33,501 nucleotides of DNA from Lachnospiraceae bacterium (GTDB taxonomy: Bacteria; Bacillota; Clostridia; Lachnospirales; Lachnospiraceae). The DNA lies in contig JAJQHQ010000011.1 of the NCBI GenBank assembly GCA_021199655.1, positions 1 to 33,501 on the forward strand. Direction: 5' to 3'. Below the pieces are notes generated by a model, which saw nothing but the letters and a program-made list of their open reading frames with translations, was not told the DNA's origin and did no database searches. Position numbers and translations under genes: made by a program. Below are positions 25,987 to 33,501 of the stretch, piece by piece (position 1 is the stretch's first letter; every line of letters starts with the position of its first letter).

Positions 25987-26568
25987 TTAATCTTCCAATT
26001 CATCCGTCACATCAAACAGGTCTCCTTCGACCTTCTCAACATACATGATGCCTTCCAGATGATCGCATTCGTGACAAATGGCGCGAGCCAGCAGCCCTCT
26101 GCCTTCCAGCACAAATTCTTTCATATTCTCATCGAGCGCTTTCACCTTCACATATTCCGGGCGCGTCACATTTCCGGCCTGCCCCGGCAGGCTTAAGCAG
26201 CCTTCCTGTCCCGTCTGCTCACCCGCAGTCTCCAGAATCTCCGGATTGATTAACACGTACGGACCGCCGGAATTTGTCACGGTACTTTCATTTGCGCCGC
26301 TTCCGTTCGCATCTGCATTTGCATTTGCATCTGCATTTACACCTGCACTTTCATTTTCCGTTTCTTCTTCCGCTCCGCTGACATCGATCACGACAATACG
26401 CTTCAATACGCCCACCTGCGGCGCAGCCAGCCCGACGCCGTTTGCGTCATACATCGTATCCAGCATATCGCGGATCAGAAGCTTTGTGCGCGGGGCCATC
26501 ATCTGTACCGGGCGGCATTTCTTTTTCAGGATCTCGTCTCCATAAATTCTGACATTTCTTAAGGCCAT
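25987..26568 (-). CDS. def: Peptide deformylase with low-complexity insertion
   Basis: This metalloenzyme removes the N-formyl group from nascent proteins. The 193-aa form starts MALRNVRIYGDEIL, with GGTAGGAA upstream of ATG 26568. All three family motifs are present: GVGLAAPQVG (44-53), EGCLSLPG with metal ligand C124, and HECDH (166-170). Residues about 66-102, between motifs 1 and 2, are an Ala/Asn/Asp/Glu-rich insertion whose core is encoded by hexanucleotide repeats (26309-26346). It lies between priA and fmt. Core activity should be intact, since all ligands are in place. Confidence 0.96.
   Translation of the reverse strand: MALRNVRIYGDEILKKKCRPVQMMAPRTKLLIRDMLDTMYDANGVGLAAPQVGVLKRIVVIDVSGAEEETENESAGVNADANANADANGSGANESTVTNSGGPYVLINPEILETAGEQTGQEGCLSLPGQAGNVTRPEYVKVKALDENMKEFVLEGRGLLARAICHECDHLEGIMYVEKVEGDLFDVTDELED
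26309..26346. repeat. Hexanucleotide microsatellite inside def
   Basis: About six tandem units of gcatct/gcattt (last ones degraded) encode alternating Asn-Ala-Asp-Ala on the minus strand. Unit loss or gain keeps the frame, so length variation between strains would be tolerated. Confidence 0.8.
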
Positions 26569-26578
26569 CTCAAAATTC

Positions 26579-28996
26579 CTACCTTTCAAAATTAATATTT
26601 ATATTGGAAAAGCCGCTGTTCATCTCAATATACTGCTCCATATAATTTTTGATCAGTGTCAGCGCTTTTTCATTCTTATGACGGATGTAAAAAACCATGC
26701 GGTAAATATCGTTCACCTTCGCCACCGTCTCATCCGCGGGACCCATCATGACGGCGTGATATTTTTCCGAAAGCCCTTTCGCAAACCGGGCCAGATACGA
26801 CACCGCCTGCGTAAGACGCTCCTTATCCCCGGAAGCGCAGTGGATGCTCATCAGAGAGCCGACCGGCGGATAGCCGGAAAGTGAGCGGAATTCGATCTCC
26901 TGCCCGTAAAACGGCTCGTAGGTCTGCGCCGCGGCGCAGCTGATCGCGTAATGCTCCGGCTGATACGTCTGGATCACCACTTCTCCCGGCACTTCCCCGC
27001 GCCCGGCCCGACCGGCGGCCTGTGCCAGCAGCTGATAGGTCCGCTCCGCAGCCCGAAAGTCGCTGCTGTTCAAAGAAAGATCGGCCGCAAGCGCTCCGAC
27101 CAGAGCCACCTGCGGAAAATCATGTCCTTTCACGATCATCTGCGTGCCGACAAGAATGTCCGCCTCGTGTCTGCCGAAGGCACGGAGGATCTCCGCGTGC
27201 CCGTCTTTGCCCCGGGTCGTATCCGCATCCATCCGCAGAATCCGGGCATCCGGAAAAGCCGCGGCCACGACCGCCTCAATCTGCTGCGTCCCTGCCTTGA
27301 AACCGCCGATAAACGGTGAGCCGCACTTCGGACACTTCTTCATGACCGGCTCCTCATAGCCGCAGTAATGGCAGATCAGACGGGCGCCAGCGCTTTTCTT
27401 ATGCAGAGAGAGTGAAACATCGCAATGCGGGCATTTTACCACATGGCCGCAGGAACGGCAAGAGTAAAACCCGGCATACCCTCTGCGGTTCAGGAAAAGC
27501 ATGCTCTGCTGCCCCCGATCCAGAACCGCACGCATTTTTTCCGCAAGGGAACGGCTTAAGATCGAGCTGTTGCCGTCCCGAAGTTCTTTTCGCATATCCA
27601 CAATGGAAACGTCCGCCAGCTGCGAACCGGTCGCCCGGTGCTCCATCTTAAGCAGCCGGCTCATCCCCCGCGCAGCGGCATAATAGGATTCCAGAGAAGG
27701 CGTCGCGGAACCCAGCACCAGAGTCGCTCCCTCCAGCGCCGCCCGCTTGCGGGCGACCTCCCGCGCATCGTAGCGCGGCGTCGTCTCACTTTTATAGGAA
27801 GGCTCATGTTCCTCATCGATAATGATCAGTCCCAGACGCTCAAACGGTGTGAACAGCGCCGAGCGCGGGCCGATCATCACATCAATATCTCCCGCCTTCG
27901 CCCGTTCAAACTGATCATAGCGTTCCGCCTGCGACAGTCTGGAGTGCAGAATCGAAATCCGGTCGCCAAAGGCGTGATAAAAGCGGACGACATTCTGATA
28001 CGTCAACGAAATCTCCGGGATCAGCAGGATGGCCTGCCGTCCACGCGCGATCGTCTTCGCGATCAGCTCCATGTAGACGGCCGTCTTGCCGCTGCCGGTC
28101 ACGCCGTGGAGGAGAAATTCGCTGCAGGTATCTGCAGCTTTGCTGTCTGTCGCGTTATCTGTCTCGTTATCTGTCTCGCTGTCTGTCTGTTTCTGCTTAC
28201 CCGAGCCATTTTTTCTGTCTGCCGGAAACGATTCATCTGGAGAATGAGCCCAGGATCTGCAGATGGCATCCACCACATTCTGCTGCTCCGGCGTCAGGGC
28301 GAAACCTGTCACAGAACTGTATCTTCCCTTCTCCAAAAATTCATTCGCTCCGGTTTCATCCCGCAAATGTGCAGATGCGCTCTGCATCTCCTCCCGCAGC
28401 TGCATAAGTACGGCCGGAGTCCGGTAGACCTGCTCCGACTCGCAGCGGATGATACCCATCTCCTCCATGGAGCGCAGCACCGGCTGCGTGATCCGTAAGG
28501 TACCGGTCACCGCCTCCTGCGGGAGCACCGGTTCCTCCATCAATGCCTCCAGAAGCCTCGCCCGCGCGGTCTGATGCTTCTTCTTAAACTCCGCAAGCTT
28601 GACACCTGCCTCTTCGGAATCCAGAACGAGCACCACCCGTTTTTTCTTTTTCTGCGGTGCGCTGCTGTGAAACGGAAGTACGGTGCGAAGCGCCTGCACG
28701 GTCGTTGAACCATAATAATCGCGCATCCAGAGCGCCAGAGCTGTCAGCTTCGACTCCGCGCCGCCGATACTGGTCACCCGCTGCCGGATGGTCTTGATCT
28801 TCTCCGGCGCGCAGGCGGGTGTCGGTGAAATGCGCAGCACATAGCCCTTCGTCAGCCGGTCTCCACGCCCGAACGGGATCTCCACCACATCGCCCGGCTC
28901 CAGTGTGTCCGCCAGTTCGTCAGGAATCCGGTATTGAAATGACTGATCCAGTTTGCCAAGTGAGATATCGATGATGATATCTGCGTATAATGTCAT
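26579..28996 (-). CDS. priA: Primosomal protein N' (replication restart helicase PriA)
   Basis: PriA recognises stalled forks and reloads the replicative helicase. The 805-aa protein has an N-terminal DNA-binding domain (1-110), a winged-helix region, then a superfamily 2 helicase core with Walker A GVTGSGKT (298-305), DEEH box, GSATPS motif III and QAAGRAGR. The zinc-binding insert has the paired cysteines CRSCGHVVKCPHC and CHYCGYEEPVMKKCPKC. Residues about 250-291, just before Walker A, are a hydrophilic Asp/Thr/Ser/Asn/Lys-rich insertion, partly encoded by short tandem repeats (about 28143-28195). It lies 10 bp before def. The structured element at 29018-29234 separates it from murE. Confidence 0.97.
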   Translation of the reverse strand: MTLYADIIIDISLGKLDQSFQYRIPDELADTLEPGDVVEIPFGRGDRLTKGYVLRISPTPACAPEKIKTIRQRVTSIGGAESKLTALALWMRDYYGSTTVQALRTVLPFHSSAPQKKKKRVVLVLDSEEAGVKLAEFKKKHQTARARLLEALMEEPVLPQEAVTGTLRITQPVLRSMEEMGIIRCESEQVYRTPAVLMQLREEMQSASAHLRDETGANEFLEKGRYSSVTGFALTPEQQNVVDAICRSWAHSPDESFPADRKNGSGKQKQTDSETDNETDNATDSKAADTCSEFLLHGVTGSGKTAVYMELIAKTIARGRQAILLIPEISLTYQNVVRFYHAFGDRISILHSRLSQAERYDQFERAKAGDIDVMIGPRSALFTPFERLGLIIIDEEHEPSYKSETTPRYDAREVARKRAALEGATLVLGSATPSLESYYAAARGMSRLLKMEHRATGSQLADVSIVDMRKELRDGNSSILSRSLAEKMRAVLDRGQQSMLFLNRRGYAGFYSCRSCGHVVKCPHCDVSLSLHKKSAGARLICHYCGYEEPVMKKCPKCGSPFIGGFKAGTQQIEAVVAAAFPDARILRMDADTTRGKDGHAEILRAFGRHEADILVGTQMIVKGHDFPQVALVGALAADLSLNSSDFRAAERTYQLLAQAAGRAGRGEVPGEVVIQTYQPEHYAISCAAAQTYEPFYGQEIEFRSLSGYPPVGSLMSIHCASGDKERLTQAVSYLARFAKGLSEKYHAVMMGPADETVAKVNDIYRMVFYIRHKNEKALTLIKNYMEQYIEMNSGFSNININFER

Positions 28997-29017
28997 GCGT
29001 CACCTTCTTAACTTCAG

Positions 29018-29234
29018 GTCACACCTGAGTCAGACTATTTGCCTCGGCATCCACCGCAGCCACGTTGATTTTTGCGTTTGCCTTGTGCCGCTTATTATTC
29101 CCTGCTTCGCTGAAACTCGCTTCGCTCAGACAATGGCGAAGCAGGGAAAGCTATGCTCGGCAAACCTGCAAAAATCTGCCTACCGCCTGCGTGCGGATAC
29201 CTGAGGCTGCATTCTGTCCTGACACAGGTGTGAC
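29018..29234. repeat. 217-bp near-full-length palindromic element
   Basis: The ends gtcacacctgagtcag (29018-29033) and ctgacacaggtgtgac (29219-29234) are inverted repeats, 15 of 16 matching. Inner pairs share the same centre: gcctcggcatcc with ggatacctgaggc, gatttttgc (29067) with gcaaaaatc (29168), and a perfect 13-bp ttccctgcttcgc (29098-29110) with its complement at 29136-29148. The whole unit can fold into one long hairpin. It fills the murE-priA gap, starting 9 bp after the murE stop, and has no ORF. A MITE-like element or structured RNA is possible. Confidence 0.8.
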
Positions 29235-29242
29235 TTGTAATC

Positions 29243-30748
29243 TCATTTCTTCTCGTCTTCTTCCAATATCTCCCGAATCAGCACGCGCTCATCCATCGGA
29301 TACTGCACGCCGCGGATCTCCTGATAGTCCTCATGGCCCTTTCCGGCAAGGACGATGATATCTCCCGGCTCGCCGTGATGGATGGCCCAGGCTATGGCCT
29401 CCTTGCGGTCCGTGATCTTAATGTACTTTCCGTCTGTTTTATTCATGCCGGTCACGATGTCCTCGATGATTGCCTCCGGCTCCTCGAAACGCGGATTGTC
29501 CGAAGTGATCACTGTCAGATCCGCCAGTCTTCCGGACACCTCGCCCATCTCGTAGCGGCGCAGCTTTGAACGGTTGCCGCCGCAGCCGAATACACAGACC
29601 AGACGGTGCGGATGGTATTCGCGCAGCGTCTCCAGAAGGCTTTCCAGCGCCATCGCGTTGTGCGCATAATCGATCATCAGCGTAAACTCATCCGAAACCT
29701 TTATGAGCTCCACGCGGCCTTTTACCTTTGCTGTTTTCAGCGCTTTGCAGATGTCTTCAATACCGACCTTAAAATGCCGGCAGATGGCAATCGCTGTCAG
29801 GGAATTATATACGCTGAACTTGCCCGGAATGTCAATCTCCACATCGAAGCGGGTGGTATCATCCTCGTCAGATGATTTCTCCACAGCCGCATTTTTCCAT
29901 GATACCGTGTACGCAATCCCCAGATACCCCGGCCGCGATACCAGCTTCATATTCTCCGCGCGTACCCCGGCCTTTCCCGACAGCCCAAAAGTCTCCACCT
30001 CGCAGGTATGTCCTTTTAAGATTGCTTCCAGGTGCTCGTCGTCCGCGTTTAAGATTCCGTATTTGCACTGCTTAAAAAGGCGGCTTTTGCACTCCAGATA
30101 GTCCTCAAAGCTTGCGTGCTCTGCCGGTCCGATGTGATCCGGCTCGATATTCGTAAAAATACCGATTTCAAACGGAATCCCTGCCGTGCGCTCCAGCATC
30201 AGGCCCTGCGAGGACACCTCCATCACCACGACCTGGCAGCCCGCGTCCGCCATGCGCCGGAAATACTCCTGAATCGTATAAGACTCCGGGGTCGTATTGT
30301 GCGCCGGAATCCGCTCCTCGCCAATCACAGCCTCGATCGTGCCGATCAGCCCGACCTTGTAGCCTGCCGACTCCAGGATCGACTTTACCATATAGGTCGT
30401 GGTCGTCTTTCCCTTCGTCCCGGTCACACCGATGATTCTCATCTCATTTGCCGGATATCCGAAATAAGCCGCTGAGATCAGCGCCATTGCGTACCGCGTA
30501 TCCGCCACACGGATCACCGTCACATCTGCAGGTGCTTCCACCTCGTCCTGCACCACCAGCACCTTCGCGCCCTTCGCCACCACATCCGGCACATACTGGT
30601 GGCCGTCCGTCACGGCTCCTTTGATGCAGAAAAACAGAGAACCCTCCTCCACCTTACGCGAATCATTGACCAGATTCCTCACTTCCGTGTCCGTCGTTCC
30701 CTGCACACATACATATTCCAATTGTTCCAAAAGCTGTTCCAGTTTCAT
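29243..30748 (-). CDS. murE: UDP-N-acetylmuramoyl-tripeptide synthetase MurE (predicted meso-DAP-adding)
   Basis: MurE is the cytoplasmic Mur ligase that adds the third peptide residue to UDP-MurNAc-L-Ala-D-Glu. The 501-aa protein has an N-terminal UDP-binding domain with NDSRKVEEGSLFFCIKG, the ATP loop GTKGKTTTT (110-118), TTPES, the probable carbamylated Lys221, and the C-terminal substrate motif DNPR (417-420). DNPR is known to mark meso-diaminopimelate enzymes, so DAP-type peptidoglycan is predicted. Residues about 285-300 are a short acidic loop. AAGGAGAA precedes the ATG. The gene is outside the dcw cluster, next to priA and separated from it by a structured element. Confidence 0.96.
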   Translation of the reverse strand: MKLEQLLEQLEYVCVQGTTDTEVRNLVNDSRKVEEGSLFFCIKGAVTDGHQYVPDVVAKGAKVLVVQDEVEAPADVTVIRVADTRYAMALISAAYFGYPANEMRIIGVTGTKGKTTTTYMVKSILESAGYKVGLIGTIEAVIGEERIPAHNTTPESYTIQEYFRRMADAGCQVVVMEVSSQGLMLERTAGIPFEIGIFTNIEPDHIGPAEHASFEDYLECKSRLFKQCKYGILNADDEHLEAILKGHTCEVETFGLSGKAGVRAENMKLVSRPGYLGIAYTVSWKNAAVEKSSDEDDTTRFDVEIDIPGKFSVYNSLTAIAICRHFKVGIEDICKALKTAKVKGRVELIKVSDEFTLMIDYAHNAMALESLLETLREYHPHRLVCVFGCGGNRSKLRRYEMGEVSGRLADLTVITSDNPRFEEPEAIIEDIVTGMNKTDGKYIKITDRKEAIAWAIHHGEPGDIIVLAGKGHEDYQEIRGVQYPMDERVLIREILEEDEKK

Positions 30749-30792
30749 TTCCGGTTCTCCTTATGTCTCGTTTCTTATTTTAATTTGTTCTA

Positions 30793-32382
30793 TCATTTTT
30801 TCATTTTTTCAATGATACATTCATGATGCTTTTTTTCATCGTAATTGATCCCGCAGAGTAATAAATTTCCATAATAATCCTTCAAAGCTTCAGGATAATT
30901 CTGTTTTTTTATCTGAGCAATCGCAGCAGTAACAGATTTATGATACTTTAATTCTACTACAACAGCAGGTTTATCCATATGATGAGGCCTTGGGATAAAG
31001 CAAATATCCGCATACCCTTTTCCTGACGGCAATTCTCGGATCACAGTATAATATTCCCGTGCAAAATAAAAGGCCAACGTTATCGTACAACTAAGAGAAT
31101 TCTCATCATTATACTTCAAAACAGAACACTCCTGATGTGCTTTTTCCACTCCAAACGCCACCGTATCAGAATCCATATTCCACAACGCCTGAAGCAGTTT
31201 TCTCGAAGTCCGTACCGACTCTGCCACTTCAGACCAGGAATCAATCTTTTGAATCGAACGAATGAATTCCTCTGCAACTTCTTTATTGGGAACAGATACA
31301 CAACGTTTTTCCTGATCATATGCCAGATAGCCAAGATGTACCAATAAAGTCAACACCTCATCACGGCTGTGAAACTCTGACATATCATTTTTAAAAACTC
31401 CTGTGTCTATTTCCACTGTGTTTCCTGAAAGCATTTCTATGATAGCATCTTTCAGGCCGTCTATGTTAAGTTGAATATAATCTTTCAGCGCCTCATAGCT
31501 CTCCGTCTGGTTCCAATAGGTGCCATAGTTTTTCCTTAGCATGGATTCCACAATGGATTTTGGGCTGTAAATGGAATATTCCTTCCGTTCTCCTTCCGGA
31601 TTGGATATCATATGATAACCATCATACCATTCCTTTACCCCGGAAATGTCCATAGAATATTGTTTGCACAGGTCAACCACTTCTTCTTCCGTAAAACCAA
31701 AACAGTCACTGAGTTCCGCTGAATCTGTCATGGAATACTCAAAAAACATATTCAGTGTCGAATGTTCCCCATATTTTTTGATGGGCAGAATTCCTGTCAT
31801 AAAAGCCAGTGCAACATAGGGCTGGTCTTTCATGAGGTTGCGAAGAAAATCAAGGTACAAAATCTGCTCAGCCAACGAATGATATCGCCGCATCACACAG
31901 TCCCACTCGTCAATCAGAAGAATAAACTGTTTTCCGGTTTCCTGAAAAACATCCGATAAAGATTCAGATAAATCCTCCTCATCCCGAAAAACAATCTCCG
32001 AATACTGTCTTTTCAAATCTATCATGACAAATCTTGTCAGGCGATCAAGCATAGCCTCTACATTTTTCTCTTTTGTCATGAAGGACTGCATGTCGACTTT
32101 GATCACATTGTACTGATTCAGATGAGTCTGAAATGACTGGTCCTTGCTGATCTTCATTGTATGAAAAAGCGCACCGGTATCTTCTCCTGCGGTATAATAT
32201 GCGGACAGCATATCCATAGCCATTGTTTTGCCGAAACGGCGCGGACGACTGACACAAATGTAGCCCTGCTGCGTATTCAGGCAGGAATTCGTGAATGAAA
32301 TCAGCTGAGATTTGTCCACATATATTTTTGAATTGATGCTTCGTCTAAAATTCAAACTGCTTGGATTCAAATAGGCTCCCAT
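30793..32382 (-). CDS. AAA-ATPase-like / PD-(D/E)XK nuclease-domain protein
   Basis: This belongs to the widespread family with an AAA-ATPase_like N-terminus and a C-terminal PDDEXK_9 (DUF1703) domain. The 529-aa form starts MGAYLNPSSLNFRRSINSKI, the typical family opening, at ATG 32382, 10 nt after GGAG; a GTG at 32391 is too close to that box. Walker A-like SRPRRFGKT is at 45-53 and Walker B FILLIDEWD at 153-161. The nuclease core shows D459 in GYADI and E477/K479 in VVVELKYHK. The role is not established; the family is common in gut Firmicutes and Bacteroidetes, and defence or mobile functions have been guessed. The coding DNA is visibly more AT-rich than its neighbours, which suggests transfer. 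It lies 44 bp upstream of murE. Confidence 0.9.
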   Translation of the reverse strand: MGAYLNPSSLNFRRSINSKIYVDKSQLISFTNSCLNTQQGYICVSRPRRFGKTMAMDMLSAYYTAGEDTGALFHTMKISKDQSFQTHLNQYNVIKVDMQSFMTKEKNVEAMLDRLTRFVMIDLKRQYSEIVFRDEEDLSESLSDVFQETGKQFILLIDEWDCVMRRYHSLAEQILYLDFLRNLMKDQPYVALAFMTGILPIKKYGEHSTLNMFFEYSMTDSAELSDCFGFTEEEVVDLCKQYSMDISGVKEWYDGYHMISNPEGERKEYSIYSPKSIVESMLRKNYGTYWNQTESYEALKDYIQLNIDGLKDAIIEMLSGNTVEIDTGVFKNDMSEFHSRDEVLTLLVHLGYLAYDQEKRCVSVPNKEVAEEFIRSIQKIDSWSEVAESVRTSRKLLQALWNMDSDTVAFGVEKAHQECSVLKYNDENSLSCTITLAFYFAREYYTVIRELPSGKGYADICFIPRPHHMDKPAVVVELKYHKSVTAAIAQIKKQNYPEALKDYYGNLLLCGINYDEKKHHECIIEKMKK

Positions 32383-32399
32383 GATTTTCACTCTCCTTC

Positions 32400-32426
32400 G
32401 AAACGGTTCAGTGCCTTCACTGTTAC
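32400..32426. repeat. Copy E of the 27-bp dispersed motif
   Basis: It differs from copy B (19092) at four of 27 positions and keeps the central ggttcagt and ccttcac blocks. It lies just upstream of the ATPase/nuclease gene. Confidence 0.65.
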
Positions 32427-32478
32427 CATTCAGATACCATTAGCAGTGACAATTTCCTTTTCATCCATTTCCTCTTTC

Positions 32479-32775
32479 TCATCTCAAAAAAGCGTCATAC
32501 CATTTCATAATCGACTGATCGTCATTCTGATACAGGTTATCTCCCAGTATATAATCCAGAATTTCCTCCTGCGCATAGGAAAGCTCTTTTACACATTTCG
32601 CATTCTTCGGATCCAGCTTCGTGTAACAGAGCATTTCTATTGCATGAATGCAGAACTCCGATGCCCCGAGCTTATCGTTCTTATTTTTACGGCGGATTGC
32701 ACGAGCCACCTCGCTTCCGGCATTGCAGATCTGCTCGCTGATCGGCATGTCCCACCATCTTTGTAAGTCATCCAT
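32479..32775 (-). CDS. Uncharacterised 98-aa protein
   Basis: I do not recognise this protein. It is small, soluble and probably all-helical, with no signal peptide or membrane segment. It begins MDDLQRWWDMPISEQI, has a basic ARAIRRKNKNDK stretch around 25-36, and is mixed-charge in its second half. ATG 32775 is well supported by GAGGGGTGA 7 nt upstream, which argues for a real gene. It lies between the surface-protein remnant and the ATPase/nuclease gene, 96 bp before the latter, with a 25-bp tandem repeat upstream. A link to the ATPase gene is only suggested by adjacency. Confidence 0.65.
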   Translation of the reverse strand: MDDLQRWWDMPISEQICNAGSEVARAIRRKNKNDKLGASEFCIHAIEMLCYTKLDPKNAKCVKELSYAQEEILDYILGDNLYQNDDQSIMKWYDAFLR

Positions 32776-32805
32776 AAGCCTGTCACCCCTCGCTTCATTA
32801 GATTA

Positions 32806-32874
32806 CCACGTTCCGACCTGCTTAGCAAGCCACGTTTTCATGCAAGCTTGACAGCCACGTTTTCATGCAAGCTT
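32806..32874. repeat. Tandem 24/25-bp repeat, three units
   Basis: A 20-base core beginning ccacgttttcatgcaagctt is exact at 32830 and 32855, and a diverged unit starts ccacgtt at 32806; periods are 24 and 25 bp. On the minus strand each exact unit contains ATGAAAACGTGGCT, so two short overlapping frames starting MKTWL are possible. It lies in the leader of the 98-aa gene. Confidence 0.8.
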
Positions 32875-32923
32875 TAAAATTGCCATATGCGTAGTTCCCT
32901 TTTATCGAAAATATCCATAAAGG

Positions 32924-32949
32924 AAGCCCTGCCTATCTCAGCAGGGCTT
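32924..32949 (-). terminator. Probable terminator hairpin after the surface-protein gene
   Basis: A perfect 9-bp stem, aagccctgc with gcagggctt, has an 8-nt loop and lies 5 bp past the stop codon of the sortase-anchored protein. The following bases (ccttta) form only a weak U-tract, so efficiency is uncertain. Confidence 0.55.
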
Positions 32950-32954
32950 TCTCT

Positions 32955-33461
32955 TTACCTTCTCTTTCTGTAAATCATTGCTTCTGATACAGCCATCATC
33001 GAAATCATCATAATTACAATTAAGAGGACAACCGGGCTGGAATCCCCAGTCTGCGGGCTGGATGATGTTTCACTTTCCGTAGACGAGGTATCCGTTTCGC
33101 TTTCCGTTTCTTTGCTTGTTTCAGTCTCTGTTTCGTTTTCCGTCCCGGCGGAATTTCCCCCGGACGTTTCCCTTTCTGTTTCCGGAGCTATTTCGGTTTC
33201 TGATTCTGTGAATGTTTCTTCCTCTGTTTCTCTTATAGTTTCAGGTTCAGTTTCTGATCCTGTTTCTACAGAGGTTTCAGTTTCAGTCTCCGCAGGTGTT
33301 TCACTTTCTGCAGGTGTTTCACTTTCTACTGGTGTTTCACTTTCTGCAGGTGTTTCACTTTCTACTGGCGTTTCACTTTCCGTCCCGGTTTCACCCTCCG
33401 TGCCTGTCGAATCTGGCAGGTCAAATGTGCTCGTATAGGTTTCACCCTCAAACTTCGCACT
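32955..33461 (-). pseudogene. C-terminal part of a sortase-anchored surface protein (5' part missing or disrupted)
   Basis: The frame encodes 168 residues. It opens with KFEGETYTSTFDLPDS, followed by a long Glu/Thr/Ser-rich stalk with six-residue repeats of SETPVE/SETPAE type, then the sorting motif SPQTGD, a hydrophobic helix (VVLLIVIMMISMMAVS) and the charged end YRKRR. This is the standard layout for sortase substrates linked to the wall. In frame upstream is a TAA at 33462-33464, and no ATG, GTG or TTG start lies before the stalk. Either the gene is broken by a frameshift or stop, or this is a leftover 3' end; sequence beyond the window is needed. The stop lies inside a perfect hairpin (33455-33474). 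Confidence 0.75.
33295..33384. repeat. 18-bp tandem repeat in the surface-protein stalk
   Basis: About five units based on ggtgtttcactttctgca, alternating with an ...tctact variant, encode six-residue Ser-Glu-Thr-Pro-(Val/Ala)-Glu repeats on the minus strand. The higher-order 36-bp alternation suggests duplication of paired units. Confidence 0.85.
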
Positions 33462-33474
33462 TTAAAAAGTGCGA
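33455..33474. repeat. Perfect 8-bp hairpin containing the in-frame stop
   Basis: tcgcactt and aagtgcga flank a 4-nt loop (taaa). The in-frame TAA of the surface-protein frame lies within it. It is not followed by a clear U-tract on either strand. Confidence 0.6.
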
Positions 33475-33501
33475 TTGCACCTTGAAAATTCAATAAATAT
33501 C

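Noticed and set aside
32829-33384. Tandem repeats near the right edge as a CRISPR array
   Set aside because: Units are directly adjacent with no unique spacers, and one set is coding repeats of a surface protein. No cas gene is seen.
33112-33438. Plus-strand Val/Ser-rich open frame
   Set aside because: It is the antisense image of the Glu/Thr/Ser repeats of the minus-strand surface protein; it has no ribosome site and no recognisable domain.

Overview
The window looks like a chromosomal segment of a Firmicute of the class Clostridia, most likely a Lachnospiraceae-type gut anaerobe. This rests on gene order, on Spo0E-like and SpoVD-like genes that suggest a spore-former background, on an SPQTG-type sorting signal, and on fairly GC-rich coding DNA with many non-ATG starts. 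No rRNA or tRNA gene marks the species, so the family is an inference. Every gene I can support lies on the minus strand, so transcription runs from high to low coordinates.

Reading in the direction of transcription: (1) 33461-30793 is an accessory patch. It holds the 3' end of an SPQTG-anchored surface protein with an in-frame stop upstream, a 98-aa protein of unknown function, and a rather AT-rich AAA-ATPase/PD-(D/E)XK gene. (2) 30748-29243 is murE, followed by a 217-bp near-perfect palindromic element. (3) 28996-16114 is the classic Firmicute housekeeping block priA-def-fmt-rsmB-rlmN-prpC(stp)-prkC-rsgA-rpe, then ychF. It covers replication restart, N-terminal formylation and deformylation, rRNA methylation, Ser/Thr phospho-signalling to the cell wall, and ribosome assembly. 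(4) 16045-14893 is lgt and a Spo0E-like gene, ending in a strong terminator. (5) 14408-127 is a division and cell-wall (dcw) cluster: mraZ-rsmH-ftsL-pbpB-(second class B PBP)-mraY-murD-ftsW-murA-ftsQ-ftsZ. It has a promoter with five phased GTGG MraZ boxes in front of mraZ, a separate sigma-A-type promoter in front of ftsZ, and a terminator after ftsZ.

The genes converge on envelope growth. MurA, MurD, MurE and MraY make lipid-linked precursor. FtsW and two class B PBPs polymerise and crosslink it at the septum under FtsZ, FtsQ and FtsL. PrkC and Stp are the muropeptide-sensing kinase and phosphatase pair. The DNPR motif of MurE predicts meso-diaminopimelate peptidoglycan.

The least ordinary signals are: a shared C-terminal module of about 45 residues on FtsQ and the 768-aa PBP; an ftsW with no canonical start codon, in frame with murD across a single TGA; two structured intergenic elements (157 bp with a second copy at the window edge, and 217 bp); a 27-bp palindromic motif present five times between genes; the MraZ operator; and low-complexity insertions in loops of at least six housekeeping enzymes.
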